DNA from: Acidocella sp.
Lineage (GTDB): Bacteria; Pseudomonadota; Alphaproteobacteria; Acetobacterales; Acetobacteraceae
Reading direction: 5' to 3'
Length of the DNA stretch: 64,000 bases
Assembly: GCF_027352905.1 (NCBI RefSeq)
Contig: NZ_DAIEIF010000029.1
Location: forward strand, 124,001 to 188,000
Shown here: positions 47,766-56,995 of the stretch, one piece after another
How the letters are laid out: each line of letters opens with the position of its first letter
Position numbering within the stretch: position 1 is the stretch's first letter
The notes under the pieces: model-generated
The model's database searches: none
Told to the model about the DNA's origin: nothing
What the model saw: the letters and a program-made list of their open reading frames with translations, nothing else
Translations under genes and position numbers: made by a program

Positions 47766-48396
47766 GGCGGTTATGGCGATAGGCTTTGAGATCGCCTTCG
47801 CTTTTCGCTTCCGCCGCCTCCCAGGGGTCGTGGCGGTTGGTGTCCAGGCGGACATAGCCTCGCGGGCTGGCCGGGCCGCCGAAACCGATCTCGCTCCAGG
47901 CGGTGGGGTGGCCGTAATAGGCCTCGACGATATCGGGCAGCAGCCGCTTGGCAAAGAACAGCCCCGGCGGCACGCGTTGCCATGGCGCGCCGGCTGGCTC
48001 GCCCTTTTGCATCGCGGTGAGCAGCGCATCCGCCGTCCGGTCATCCAACGCCGCGAAACCCTGGCCATGGCGCATAACCGCCTCCGCCTCCAGCGCCGCC
48101 AAAGCCAATTTCCAGGCGTCGCCGTCCCATGGCATCGGCTCGATGCGCGTGCCCGCCGCGCCCATGCGCAGCATCTTCGCGTCGATCAGCGCGGCGATGG
48201 GCACGGGCGGCCGTCCCGGCGGCTGCGGTATGATGCGCTGGCTGACGCGATCCAGGACCGCCCATTCCGCCATGCTGAAAAATCGCGGCTCACGGGGCAC
48301 GGCCAAGCGCAGATCAACCGCCTGGCGCGTGGCCTCATTCCAAGAGGGGCCGGTGCGCTTCGTCAGAACGTCATAACCAGGGAAACGTCGGTTCAT
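47755..48396 (-). CDS. gluconate 2-dehydrogenase subunit 3 family protein
   Basis: A 213-residue protein with the subunit 3 outline (FSMAEWAVLDRVSQRIIPQP, VPPGLFFAKRLLPDIVEAYYGHP, GFGGPASPRGYVRL). In known systems this subunit carries the Tat signal and binds the GMC flavoprotein; here no twin-arginine signal is visible at the N-terminus, which is unusual. It lies between the ThDP enzyme and the GMC gene in one run. Confidence 0.82.
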   Translation of the reverse strand: MNRRFPGYDVLTKRTGPSWNEATRQAVDLRLAVPREPRFFSMAEWAVLDRVSQRIIPQPPGRPPVPIAALIDAKMLRMGAAGTRIEPMPWDGDAWKLALAALEAEAVMRHGQGFAALDDRTADALLTAMQKGEPAGAPWQRVPPGLFFAKRLLPDIVEAYYGHPTAWSEIGFGGPASPRGYVRLDTNRHDPWEAAEAKSEGDLKAYRHNRHVA

Positions 48397-48399
48397 GCC

Positions 48400-50184
48400 T
48401 TATTTGCTCCCGGGCAGGATGGAAGCCAGAACTTCCCGGGCGGTGTTCCTGATCACCGAGCCCCTCTCCGGCTCGCGGATGAGCGAATGCAGGAAGTTGC
48501 GGGCATCCTTGGCCGAAATATGCGGCGGCAAGGGCGGCACGTTCGGGTCGGTCCGCACTTCCAGAATGACGGGGCGGTCGGCGCTCAACGCTTCATCCCA
48601 GGCCCGGCCCAGCTGGTCGGGATGATCCACGTAGATCCCCTTCAGCCCTAGTAATTCGGCATATTTGGCATAGGGAAAATCCGGGATGGATTGGGTGGAA
48701 AGCGTCTTCGCCTCGCCGAGCTGCACCCGCTCCTCCCAGGTGACCTGATTCAGATCCTGGTTGTTGAGCACGAGCACGATGAAGCCCGGCGTTTTCCATT
48801 TGCGCCAGTATTTCTTCACCGTGATCATCTCGTTGATGCCGTTCATCTGCATCGCGCCGTCGCCCATGAAGGCGATGACCATACGCTCCGGAAAGGCGAA
48901 TTTCGCGCCGATGGCGTAGGGCACGCCCGCCCCCAGCGAGGCCAGGCTGCCGGAGAGGGAGCCCTTCATGCCCCGCCTCATTTTAATGTCGCGGCCATAC
49001 CAATTGGCGACGGAGCCGGAATCGCCGGTCATGATCGTGTTTTCCGGCAGGCGGGGAGAAAGCTCCCAGAACACCCGCTGGGGATTGACCGGGCTGGCCG
49101 GCTGCATGGCGCGGTCCTCCAGCGTCTTCCACCAGGCCGCCACGTTCTTTTCGATCTCGTTGCGCCAGCCGAGGTCTTTCTTCTGTTCGAGCATCGGCAA
49201 GAGCGCGCGCAAACTGGCGGCGCTGTCGCCGATCAGGTTGACCTCCATGGGATAGCGCAGGCTGAGATTGGCGCCGTCTATGTCGATCTGCACCCCCCGT
49301 GCCGAACCCGGCTTGGGAAGAAATTCCGAATAGGGGAAGGCGGAACCGATCATCAAGAAGGTGTCGCAACCCTTCATCATGTCCCAGCTCGGCTTGGTGC
49401 CGAGCAGGCCGACACCGCCGGTGACGAAGGACAGCTCATCGGGCACCGCCGCCTTGCCAAGCAGCGCCTTGGCCACCCCCGCGCCGAGACGGTTGGCGAC
49501 GGCGATGACCTCATCCGTGGCATGCAGCGCGCCCGCGCCCACCAAGATCGCGACCTTCTTGCCCGCGTTGAGGATGGCGGCGGCCTCGCGCAGCCCGTCC
49601 GCATCCGGGACGAGGGCGGGTTTGGCGAAGCCGATGCCGGTATGGGTGGCGCCATGGGCCACCGGCGGGTCGGAATAAGGCAGTTCCTGAAGATCATTGG
49701 GCAGGATGACGCAGGTGACCGTGCGTTTCTCATGAGCGATGCGCACCGCCCGGTCGATGAGATGGCGCACCTGGGCCGGCACGCTCGCCGTCATCACGAA
49801 TTCGGACGCGACATCCTTGAACAGATTTTGCAGGTCGACTTCCTGCTGGTAATGCGCGCCCAAAGCGGTGCGGGCCTGTTGGCCGACAATGGCGACCACA
49901 GGCGTATGGTCCATCTTGGCGTCATACAACCCGTTGAGCAGATGGATGGCGCCGGGGCCGGAGGTGGCGTAGCACAACCCCACCTCGCCGGTGAATTTGG
50001 CATGGGCCGAGGCCATGAAGGCCGCCATCTCCTCGTGCCGGACCTGGACGTATTCTATTTTGTCCTGGGCTTTTTCCAAGGCGATATCCAGCCCGCCGAC
50101 GCCATCGCCAGGATAGCCATACACCCGTTTCAGCCCCCATTCAGCAAGGCGTTTCCACACGAATTCCGAAACATTCAGAGCCAT
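48400..50184 (-). CDS. thiamine-diphosphate enzyme, pyruvate oxidase/PoxB-like
   Basis: A 594-residue ThDP-dependent enzyme. The catalytic Glu51 is in VQVRHEEMAAFM; ATSGPGAIHLLNGLYDAK, GDSGSVANWYGRD and the ThDP motif GDGAMQMNGINEMITVKK...NNQDLNQ are present. The architecture fits the acetolactate synthase/pyruvate oxidase group, with closest style to PoxB-like pyruvate dehydrogenase (quinone) or stress-type ThDP proteins. AAGGAG lies before the ATG at 50184. Substrate not certain. It is 4 bases before the subunit 3 gene. Confidence 0.88.
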   Translation of the reverse strand: MALNVSEFVWKRLAEWGLKRVYGYPGDGVGGLDIALEKAQDKIEYVQVRHEEMAAFMASAHAKFTGEVGLCYATSGPGAIHLLNGLYDAKMDHTPVVAIVGQQARTALGAHYQQEVDLQNLFKDVASEFVMTASVPAQVRHLIDRAVRIAHEKRTVTCVILPNDLQELPYSDPPVAHGATHTGIGFAKPALVPDADGLREAAAILNAGKKVAILVGAGALHATDEVIAVANRLGAGVAKALLGKAAVPDELSFVTGGVGLLGTKPSWDMMKGCDTFLMIGSAFPYSEFLPKPGSARGVQIDIDGANLSLRYPMEVNLIGDSAASLRALLPMLEQKKDLGWRNEIEKNVAAWWKTLEDRAMQPASPVNPQRVFWELSPRLPENTIMTGDSGSVANWYGRDIKMRRGMKGSLSGSLASLGAGVPYAIGAKFAFPERMVIAFMGDGAMQMNGINEMITVKKYWRKWKTPGFIVLVLNNQDLNQVTWEERVQLGEAKTLSTQSIPDFPYAKYAELLGLKGIYVDHPDQLGRAWDEALSADRPVILEVRTDPNVPPLPPHISAKDARNFLHSLIREPERGSVIRNTAREVLASILPGSK

Positions 50185-50199
50185 CACGAAACTCCTTTC

Positions 50200-51054
50200 T
50201 CAATCCTCGGGGTGAGCGCGCAGCAGGGCGAGCGCGGCGAGTCCGGCCATGGCCAGGCCGGTAAAGCTCGGCGGGGCGGGAATGGGGGGGCCATCCACCA
50301 TGTTCTGGCGCCAGTTGTGCCAGCCGCCCATGGCGCGGGAGACGCCGTAAATATGAAAGCCGGAACCGGCGATGCCGAGCAGGGCGGTGAGGCGCAGCCA
50401 GAACCGCGTGAACCGGCGCTCTTTGCGGGAATTGCCAAACGTCGCCTTGCCCATCAGGGCGCCCGCCACGGGTGGCAGCGTGACCGGCAGGAACATGGCG
50501 GGATTTTGGAAGGCACCCCGGAAATGGAGCAAGCCCGCCTCACCGGAGGTGGCGAACAGCCCGACAGAGGTGACAAGGGAGGTGACCCGCCCAGCATTGA
50601 GGCCAAAGATGCGGGGGGTTTCGCCAGGCGGGGTGTCGCGCACGCGCTCCGCCAGCAGCCCGAACAAACCGGAAAGAAGAATGGCGGCAGGCGCGCCGAT
50701 GGGGCCGGAGTAAAACAAATTCTGCCAGGAAAGCCCGCCTGGTTTCTTGAGCGTGTTGTAGAGATGAAACCCGATGCCGGCGATGCCGGTGGCGGCGGTC
50801 AGGCCGAACAGCCGGTCCCGCTGGCGGTGGCGCCGCTGGCGGTCGTCATTATGCCCGTGCAGGCTGGTGCTCAGCGCCGCGATGGAGGTGAGGATCGGCG
50901 TCACCATGGCCGGATTGTAGAAACCGCCGCGGTAATGCTCCATCGCGCTATCCGCCAATACCGAGGCCGCGAGCATGGCGGAACCCCGGTTCAGTCGTTT
51001 CGCGGCTTGGACGGCGGGCTGGGTTTCAGGCGCAGCGCGCGAAATTCGCGGCAT
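50200..51054 (-). CDS. internally duplicated membrane protein, unknown function
   Basis: A 284-residue protein with several hydrophobic helices and a clear internal repeat: HYRGGFYNPAM (40-50) matches HFRGAFQNPAM (177-187), and TAATGIAGIGFHLYN (86-100) matches TALLGIAGSGFHIYG (223-237), about 137 residues apart. Not recognised as a named family. The ATG at 51054 has GGAG upstream. It starts the minus-strand run with the ThDP enzyme 15 bases downstream and may help its role in the membrane. Confidence 0.8.
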   Translation of the reverse strand: MPRISRAAPETQPAVQAAKRLNRGSAMLAASVLADSAMEHYRGGFYNPAMVTPILTSIAALSTSLHGHNDDRQRRHRQRDRLFGLTAATGIAGIGFHLYNTLKKPGGLSWQNLFYSGPIGAPAAILLSGLFGLLAERVRDTPPGETPRIFGLNAGRVTSLVTSVGLFATSGEAGLLHFRGAFQNPAMFLPVTLPPVAGALMGKATFGNSRKERRFTRFWLRLTALLGIAGSGFHIYGVSRAMGGWHNWRQNMVDGPPIPAPPSFTGLAMAGLAALALLRAHPED

Positions 51055-51156
51055 AATGATCTCCGGGCCGTAATAGGAAGGGAAACTCCCGCTAGGGATG
51101 AAATATGGAAGGAAGGGAAACGCGAAACATGCCCGCAAGGTTAAGTTTGGCTCATC

Positions 51157-51372
51157 TCACCCGGCCGCGCAGGGTGAGAATCCCGCCGCCTCGATGGCTT
51201 CCGCCGCCCGCCCGGCATCGATCTCGGCTCCGATCATCACGCGTCCGGTTTTTAAATCCGCCACAATATGCGCATGCGGATCGATTTTCCGCACCGCCTC
51301 GGTGATGGCGCGAACCGAATCGTCATCGCGCATATCGGGAACTTTGAATTGCAAAGGTGTGGATTCGGCCAT
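51157..51372 (-). CDS. heavy-metal-associated-like small protein lacking CxxC
   Basis: A 71-residue protein with the ferredoxin-like HMA outline (LQFKVPDMRDDDSVRAITEAVRKI, then AHIVADLKTGRVMIGAE and AAEAIEAAGF, cited in part). The position where copper chaperones have MxCxxC reads DMRDDDSV, so the metal cysteines are missing. The ATG at 51372 has AAGGAGA upstream. It is divergent from the PPC-domain gene and upstream of the duplicated membrane protein. Metal binding is doubtful. Confidence 0.65.
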   Translation of the reverse strand: MAESTPLQFKVPDMRDDDSVRAITEAVRKIDPHAHIVADLKTGRVMIGAEIDAGRAAEAIEAAGFSPCAAG

Positions 51373-51537
51373 GGACTGATCTCCTTCCGCTGAAGAGATC
51401 ATGCCGATGAGGGGGGCTTCAACAAAACCTACGGGAATTTAACCAGAAGTTTTCGTCCGGCTCATCCGTCGTCCAGTTTTGGCGGTTGGCGCTTCTCGTG
51501 CCAGCGCCCATCTCTGTCAAACGCCTAAGCGTTCGGG

Positions 51538-51996
51538 ATGAGATCCATGCCAGCCAGATTATTGCACGAAGTCAATGGCCAACGGACCTACTCCGTGGTT
51601 CTGAGGACAGGAGAGGAGGTCATGCGGTCTCTCGCCGATTTTGCCAAGCGCGAGGCGATCTCGGCCGCGCAGATTTCCGCCATCGGCGCCTTCAGCGAGG
51701 CGGTCATCGGCTATTTCGATTGGACCGCCAAGGGTTACATTAAAATACCCGTGCCGGAGCAGGTGGAGGTCGCCTCGCTGCTCGGCGATATCGCCCTCGG
51801 CGAAAACGGCGAGCCGGCTCTGCATATTCATTGCGTGTTGAGCCGCCGCGATGGCAGCGCCCGCGCCGGCCATCTTCTCCAAGGTCTGGTGCGGCCGACG
51901 CTGGAGGTCATTCTCACCGAGAGCCCCGCGCATCTACGCAAGCGCCACGACCCGGAAAGCGGGCTGGCGCTCATCGATCTCGCGGCTCGGCCATGA
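51538..51996 (+). CDS. PPC/DUF296-domain DNA-binding-like protein
   Basis: A 152-residue protein with the PPC (DUF296) fold: YSVVLRTGEEVMRSLADFAK, ISAIGAFSEAVIGYFDW, LHIHCVLSRRDGSARAGHLL and RPTLEVILTES. In plants the domain joins AT-hooks; bacterial copies stand alone and are of unclear role. The start may be 51538 or the ATG at 51547. It overlaps the hydroxyacid oxidase gene by 4 bases. Confidence 0.88.
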   Translation: MRSMPARLLHEVNGQRTYSVVLRTGEEVMRSLADFAKREAISAAQISAIGAFSEAVIGYFDWTAKGYIKIPVPEQVEVASLLGDIALGENGEPALHIHCVLSRRDGSARAGHLLQGLVRPTLEVILTESPAHLRKRHDPESGLALIDLAARP

Positions 51997-53147
51997 GTAA
52001 GGAGCTTACCCGCATTCTCGATCTCGACCAGTTTCAGATGGTGATGAAGGCGCGTCTGCCCCGCGCGGTTTACACCTATGCCGCCGCAGGCTCGGAGAGC
52101 GAGGCCAGCCTGCGCGCCAACCGCGCCGCGCTGGACCGCTGGCGGCTCGTCACGCGCGTGCTGGCGGGGGTGGAGAAACGGGATCAGCACATCACGCTTT
52201 TCAACCAGCGCTATGCCTCGCCTTTCGGCATCGCGCCGATGGGCGGGGCGGCGCTGATCGCCTATCAAGGCACGGTTGAAATGGCGCGCGCCGCCCGCGC
52301 CGCGGCCATCCCCTTCATCCTCAGCGCCAATACCATCATCCCGCTTGAGGAAGTGGTGAAGGCCAACCCGGATATGTGGTTTGCCGCCTATCAGTCCCCG
52401 GAGGAGGAGGCCATACACGGCATGGTGCGGCGGTTAAGGGCCGCGCGCGTATCGGTGCTGGTGGTCACGGCGGATGTGCCCATCGGCTCCAACCGGGAGG
52501 AGGATGTTCGCCACGGTTTCGCCTTGCCCATCCGTCCTAATCTACGGCTTGGCCTGGATGTGGCGACCCATCCCGGCTGGGTCGCCCGCACGTTTCTGCC
52601 CACATTGCTCAGGCGCGGGCAACCCCACCTCGTCAATCTGGAGCCCTGGGGAGGGCCCGGCCTGTTTTCGCGTAAGGTGAAAACCGTCGCCTCGCATGAG
52701 GGGCTGAACTGGAGTCACATCCGCCTCTTGCGCCGGCTTTGGGAGGGTATGCTGGTGATCAAGGGTATTCTCTCCCCGGCGGATGTCGCCCTGGCGAAGG
52801 AGGCCGGGGCGGATGGCGTCATTCTCTCCAACCATGGCGGGCGGCAACTGGATTATGCGGTCGCGCCGATGGATATTCTCGAGGAGGCGCTGGACCAGGC
52901 GGGGCCGATGCCGGTGATGCTGGATGGGGGCTTTCGCCGGGGCACGGATATCGTCAAAGCCTTGGCCCTGGGGGCCGCGGCGGTCTTCATCGGCCGGCCC
53001 TTCCTGTTTGCCGCCGCTTATGCCGGGGAGCGGGGGGTGAGCCACGCCATCCATTTGCTGCGCCGTGAACTCGATAAGGACATGGCTCTCTTGGGCACGC
53101 GCCGTCTGGAGGAACTCGCCCCCGCTTTTCTACGCAAAGTCGCGTGA
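51993..53147 (+). CDS. FMN-dependent alpha-hydroxyacid oxidase/dehydrogenase
   Basis: A 384-residue TIM-barrel flavoprotein of the lactate/glycolate oxidase family. The catalytic His281 and Arg284 are in LSNHGGRQLDYA; FGIAPMGGAALIAYQGT, SANTIIPLEE and LVIKGILSPADVALAKEAGAD form the FMN and substrate site. No membrane segment or cytochrome domain is seen. It overlaps the PPC gene by 4 bases (ATGA) and so is co-translated. The hydroxyacid oxidised is not known. Confidence 0.93.
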   Translation: MSKELTRILDLDQFQMVMKARLPRAVYTYAAAGSESEASLRANRAALDRWRLVTRVLAGVEKRDQHITLFNQRYASPFGIAPMGGAALIAYQGTVEMARAARAAAIPFILSANTIIPLEEVVKANPDMWFAAYQSPEEEAIHGMVRRLRAARVSVLVVTADVPIGSNREEDVRHGFALPIRPNLRLGLDVATHPGWVARTFLPTLLRRGQPHLVNLEPWGGPGLFSRKVKTVASHEGLNWSHIRLLRRLWEGMLVIKGILSPADVALAKEAGADGVILSNHGGRQLDYAVAPMDILEEALDQAGPMPVMLDGGFRRGTDIVKALALGAAAVFIGRPFLFAAAYAGERGVSHAIHLLRRELDKDMALLGTRRLEELAPAFLRKVA

Positions 53148-53190
53148 GGCCGCCTGCCCGCAGAGAGGTTTGATCCTTGACCATCATGAC

Positions 53191-54390
53191 CTACCGGCCC
53201 AGCCAGTTTTGCAAAACCTCCTCGGTATCTCCGCCCAGCTCCGGAGGAGGCCGGGTTTCAATGGGGGGCACCGCCGACATTTTCACGGGATTGCCGACGA
53301 TCTCTATCTCGCCCCAAGCCGGGTCGTTCAGGGTTCGAATCATATCGCGCGCCGCCAGATGCGGGCATTTCAGCACGCCATCCACATCCTGGATGACCGA
53401 GGCGGGCACCCCGCCTTCCGCGAAGATCGTCTCCACCTCGGCGCCGGTTCTTTCCAGAAACCATGGATTGATGATGCGGTTGAGATCCTCCTTGTGGTCG
53501 CAGCGGGACACCCCGCTGACGAAACGTGGATCATCGAGCAATTCCGGCTTGCGCAAAATTTCGCAAAACCGGCGCCATACATGCTCCCCCAGCACCGCGA
53601 CGGCCACAAATCCATCCTTGACTCTATACGCGCCGAAGGGCGAGGCCACAGCGTGGATGCCCGGCTTCGACAATTTCTTGAACGCCGAAAAAATGGCGAC
53701 GGAGATCTCGTTCATGATCAAGGCGGCATCGTAGAGCGAGATATCGACGAGCTGGCCTTTTCCCGTCACCGTTCTTTGGAACAAGGCGAGCATGGCGCCA
53801 TAGGCCGCCACGATGCCGGAATTGATGTCCGCGAGCGAAAACCCCAGATAAACCGGGCTCTCATCCTGCCTGTCCGGACGGTACATCAGCCCGCTCAGGG
53901 CCTGGCCGATAATATCGAAAGCCGGGCGGTCGATATAGGGGCTGGGGAGGATGTGTTTTTGGCCAAAGCCTGAAATGGCCACATAGATCAGCCGCGGGTT
54001 TTCCACGCTCAGGGTTTCATAGCCGATGCCCAGACGGTCCATCGCGCCGGGGCGTAGATTCTCCACGACGATATCGGCTTTGCGGGCGAGGGCCAGGAAT
54101 GTCTCCTTCCCCTCCTTCGTTTTCAAATCCAGCGTGATGCTTTTTTTGTTGCGGTTGACGCGCAGGAAGGAAAGGGCGCGGGGAGCGTTGTTCTCATCGG
54201 TCCGCAGCGGGCTGGTGGTCCTTGAAAAATCCCCGGCCGGGGATTCCACCTTCACCACCTCGGCCCCCGCATCCGCCAGCCACATCGTACAGAACGGGCC
54301 GGCGACGAAATTCTCGATGGTCAGAACCCGCACACCCTCGAGCGGCCGGAGATGGGATGAGTGGCTGGCCGCCGCGCTCATATTTGCCAT
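53191..54390 (-). CDS. family III CoA-transferase (CaiB/BaiF)
   Basis: A 399-residue CoA-transferase. The catalytic Asp159 is in PYIDRPAFDIIGQALSGLM, and LTIENFVAGPFCTMWLADAGAEVVKVE and ADIVVENLRPGAMDRLG are family motifs (cited in part). It moves CoA between acids in catabolism of carnitine-like, aromatic or dicarboxylic compounds. It lies 5 bases downstream of an acyl-CoA dehydrogenase gene, forming a two-gene unit that mirrors the pair on the plus strand. Confidence 0.95.
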   Translation of the reverse strand: MANMSAAASHSSHLRPLEGVRVLTIENFVAGPFCTMWLADAGAEVVKVESPAGDFSRTTSPLRTDENNAPRALSFLRVNRNKKSITLDLKTKEGKETFLALARKADIVVENLRPGAMDRLGIGYETLSVENPRLIYVAISGFGQKHILPSPYIDRPAFDIIGQALSGLMYRPDRQDESPVYLGFSLADINSGIVAAYGAMLALFQRTVTGKGQLVDISLYDAALIMNEISVAIFSAFKKLSKPGIHAVASPFGAYRVKDGFVAVAVLGEHVWRRFCEILRKPELLDDPRFVSGVSRCDHKEDLNRIINPWFLERTGAEVETIFAEGGVPASVIQDVDGVLKCPHLAARDMIRTLNDPAWGEIEIVGNPVKMSAVPPIETRPPPELGGDTEEVLQNWLGR

Positions 54391-54395
54391 TGTCG

Positions 54396-55541
54396 CTAGC
54401 CTAGACGCATTTCCTGGGCGATCATGGTGCGCTGGATTTGTGACGTACCGCCGCCGATGGTTGCCTGCATTCCCTCGCGGAAATGACGCTCCATGTCGAA
54501 TTCCGGCAGCGTCCCGTAGCCGCCCATGATCTGGATGCCCTGGCGGGACACCGTCTGCAACGTCTCGCTGGCGAAAAGTTTTGCCATGGCCACCTCTTTG
54601 CGGCAATGCTCTCCTTTCGAGGCCATATCGGCGGCCCGGTAAGCCATCAGCCGCGCGGCGTCCACCTGGGTCTGCATATCGGCCAGCATGTGCCGGATCA
54701 CCTGGAATTCGAAAATCGGCTTCTCGAACTGCACCCGCTGCTGCGCGTATCGGAGGGCGTCGCTCACCGCCCCCTGGGCAGCGCCAACATAGCCCAGCGC
54801 GACGCAAACCCGTTCGAGCAGTAAATGCTCGCCACCAATGATCTTCCAGCCATCGCCGGGCTTGCCGAGCATATTGCCGGCCGGCACGCGAACGTTGTCG
54901 AGAAAAATCTCATTGGTGATAATCGAGCGGCGCGCCAAGGTGTTCAGCGGCCGGATGGTCAGGCCGGGCGCGGTGTTCGGGATCATCAGAACGGACAGCC
55001 CCTTGCGCTTGTCCTCGGTCTTCTCGGTGCGCACCAGCATGAGAATGACCGTGTTCTTGATGCCCGAGCCGCTGCACCACATTTTCTGGCCGTTCACAAC
55101 ATAATGGTCGCCTTCCAGCCGGGCGAAAGTGCGGGTGTTCGCCGCGTCAGAACCCGCATCCGGTTCTGAAATCGAAACGGCGAATCGCAGCTCACCCGCG
55201 AAGAAAGGCTGCAGATATTCGCGCTTCTGGTCGGGCGTGCCGTGCAGCGCGATGTTCATGGCCGTGAAGGTCGGCAGGGTTATGGCCACGCCAAAATCAA
55301 CGCCATGTTTGCTCAACATCTCGACCATGAGCGCGTAATCGAAGATGCTCATGCCATCGCCGCCCACCTCTTCGGGAAAGATCAGCTGGAGCCATCCCAT
55401 CCGCGCGATTTTTTGATAGGCTTCATCTGGATGCCGGCGGTCCATATCGCATTGGCGGATATATTCGCGGCCGATTTCCTGGTCGACAAAACGCTCGACC
55501 GAATCCCGCCACATGATTTGTTCCGAATTCAAAAAATTCAT
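54396..55541 (-). CDS. acyl-CoA dehydrogenase
   Basis: A 381-residue FAD enzyme. FAVSISEPDAGSDAANTRT is the first signature and IQIMGGYGTLPEFDMERHFR the second. The catalytic base of medium-chain enzymes would be in the GGGTSQIQR segment, but there Gly replaces Glu; instead Glu243 in HLLLERVCVA sits where isovaleryl-type enzymes have their base. It is upstream of the minus-strand CoA-transferase. Substrate probably a branched or unusual acyl-CoA (inference). Confidence 0.95.
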   Translation of the reverse strand: MNFLNSEQIMWRDSVERFVDQEIGREYIRQCDMDRRHPDEAYQKIARMGWLQLIFPEEVGGDGMSIFDYALMVEMLSKHGVDFGVAITLPTFTAMNIALHGTPDQKREYLQPFFAGELRFAVSISEPDAGSDAANTRTFARLEGDHYVVNGQKMWCSGSGIKNTVILMLVRTEKTEDKRKGLSVLMIPNTAPGLTIRPLNTLARRSIITNEIFLDNVRVPAGNMLGKPGDGWKIIGGEHLLLERVCVALGYVGAAQGAVSDALRYAQQRVQFEKPIFEFQVIRHMLADMQTQVDAARLMAYRAADMASKGEHCRKEVAMAKLFASETLQTVSRQGIQIMGGYGTLPEFDMERHFREGMQATIGGGTSQIQRTMIAQEMRLG

Positions 55542-55756
55542 TATCCTGACCTATTGCTTGTGACGGCGTTCCCCGCGCCAAAATTCCGCTCGAACAGGCG
55601 GGTCCCGCCTCGCTTGTTTGAATTTCGGGCAGAAAAAGTCTAAAGCAGCAAAACCCGGCAAGACGACTGATTTTTGCATTCCAGCCATGCGTAGAGTTTG
55701 ATTACTACAGCGGTTGATCCATGATGCCTTGGGTGATCAATATAAGAAGTCCGGGA

Positions 55757-56992
55757 ATGCCAAAGCCAGAAAACACCGGCCCGCTGGCGGGCGTGAAAAT
55801 CGTCGACCTCACCAGCGTGGTGATGGGACCCTTCGCCAGCCAGATCATGGCGGATCTGGGGGCGGATGTCGTTAAAATCGAATCATTCGAGGGCGATGTG
55901 TTGCGCAGGATCGGGCCGAGCCGCAGCAATGGCATGGGGCCGCTTTTCCTTGCGCTCAACCGGAACAAGCGCAGCCTGTCGCTCGATCTCCGGCGCCCGG
56001 AGGCGCAGGAAATTTTGCGGAAATTGTTACGAAACGCCGATGTTTTTCTTTCCAACCTCCGCCCGGCTTCCATCGAGCGCCTCGGCCTTGGCTATGAGGC
56101 CCTCGCCGCGATCAATCCGCGCATCGTCTATTGTGCCGGCTATGGGTTTGGCGAGGGCGGGCGTTATGCCGGCAAACCCGCTTTCGATGATCTCATCCAG
56201 GGCGGCGTGTCGCTGCCGTCATTGCTTGGCCGTATCATCGGCGAGCCGCGTTATCTGCCCACCAATCTATGCGACCGCGTCACCGGGCTGACCATGGTAT
56301 ACGCCATCACCTCGGCGCTTTACGCGCGTGAGCGCAGCGGGCGCGGCCAGGCGGTGGAGGTGCCGATGTTCGAGACCATGACCCAGTTCGTCCTTTCGGA
56401 CCACATGTACGGAATGAGCTTCGACCCGCCGCTCGGCCAGGCGGGCTATCCGCGGCTGGTCTCCCAGTCGCGCCACCCCTACCGGACCCGTGATGGCCAT
56501 ATTTGCGTGGTGATCTATCTCGAAGCGCATTGGGTGAATTTCTGCAAACTCATCGGCCGGGAGGATATGCTGGCCGATCCCCGCTTCGATACCATGCAGA
56601 ACCGCTCTCATAATATCGATGCGCTGCTCGAATTTCTGAGGGAGAGCATGCTCACCCGCACCACGGCGGAATGGCTGGAGCAATTAGGGAAGGCGGATAT
56701 TCCATCCATGCCTCTGCACACGCCCGAAACGCTGTTCGATGATCCGCATCTCGCCGATATCGGCTTTTTCAAATGGATCGACCATCCCTCGGAAGGAAAA
56801 ATCCGTAGCATGGGCATTCCCATGCAATGGTCCGAGTCGCAACTTTCAATCCGCCACCATGCGCCGCTGGTGGGTGAGAATACGGATGAGATCCTCACGG
56901 ATGTCGGCTACACACAAGCCGAAATCGATGCGATGCTGGCGGCGGGGATCGTAAAATCTTCGAAACAAACAAAAGACGCAGGTGAGGGCTGA
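55757..56992 (+). CDS. family III CoA-transferase (CaiB/BaiF), second copy
   Basis: About 411 residues. The catalytic Asp144 is in YAGKPAFDDLIQGGVSL; GVKIVDLTSVVMGPFASQIM and ADVFLSNLRPASIERLGLGY fit the family. The start is uncertain (55757, or 55721). It is divergent from the minus-strand acyl-CoA dehydrogenase across about 200 bases and precedes a second acyl-CoA dehydrogenase by 3 bases, making a CoA-transferase/dehydrogenase pair. Sequence differs clearly from the first copy, so the substrates may differ. Confidence 0.94.
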   Translation: MPKPENTGPLAGVKIVDLTSVVMGPFASQIMADLGADVVKIESFEGDVLRRIGPSRSNGMGPLFLALNRNKRSLSLDLRRPEAQEILRKLLRNADVFLSNLRPASIERLGLGYEALAAINPRIVYCAGYGFGEGGRYAGKPAFDDLIQGGVSLPSLLGRIIGEPRYLPTNLCDRVTGLTMVYAITSALYARERSGRGQAVEVPMFETMTQFVLSDHMYGMSFDPPLGQAGYPRLVSQSRHPYRTRDGHICVVIYLEAHWVNFCKLIGREDMLADPRFDTMQNRSHNIDALLEFLRESMLTRTTAEWLEQLGKADIPSMPLHTPETLFDDPHLADIGFFKWIDHPSEGKIRSMGIPMQWSESQLSIRHHAPLVGENTDEILTDVGYTQAEIDAMLAAGIVKSSKQTKDAGEG

Positions 56993-56995
56993 ACC

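Noticed and set aside
48691-51144. 817-codon open frame opposite the ThDP and duplicated membrane genes
   Set aside because: Arises from high GC on the antisense strand; spans several real genes and gives Gly/Arg/His-rich nonsense-like protein.
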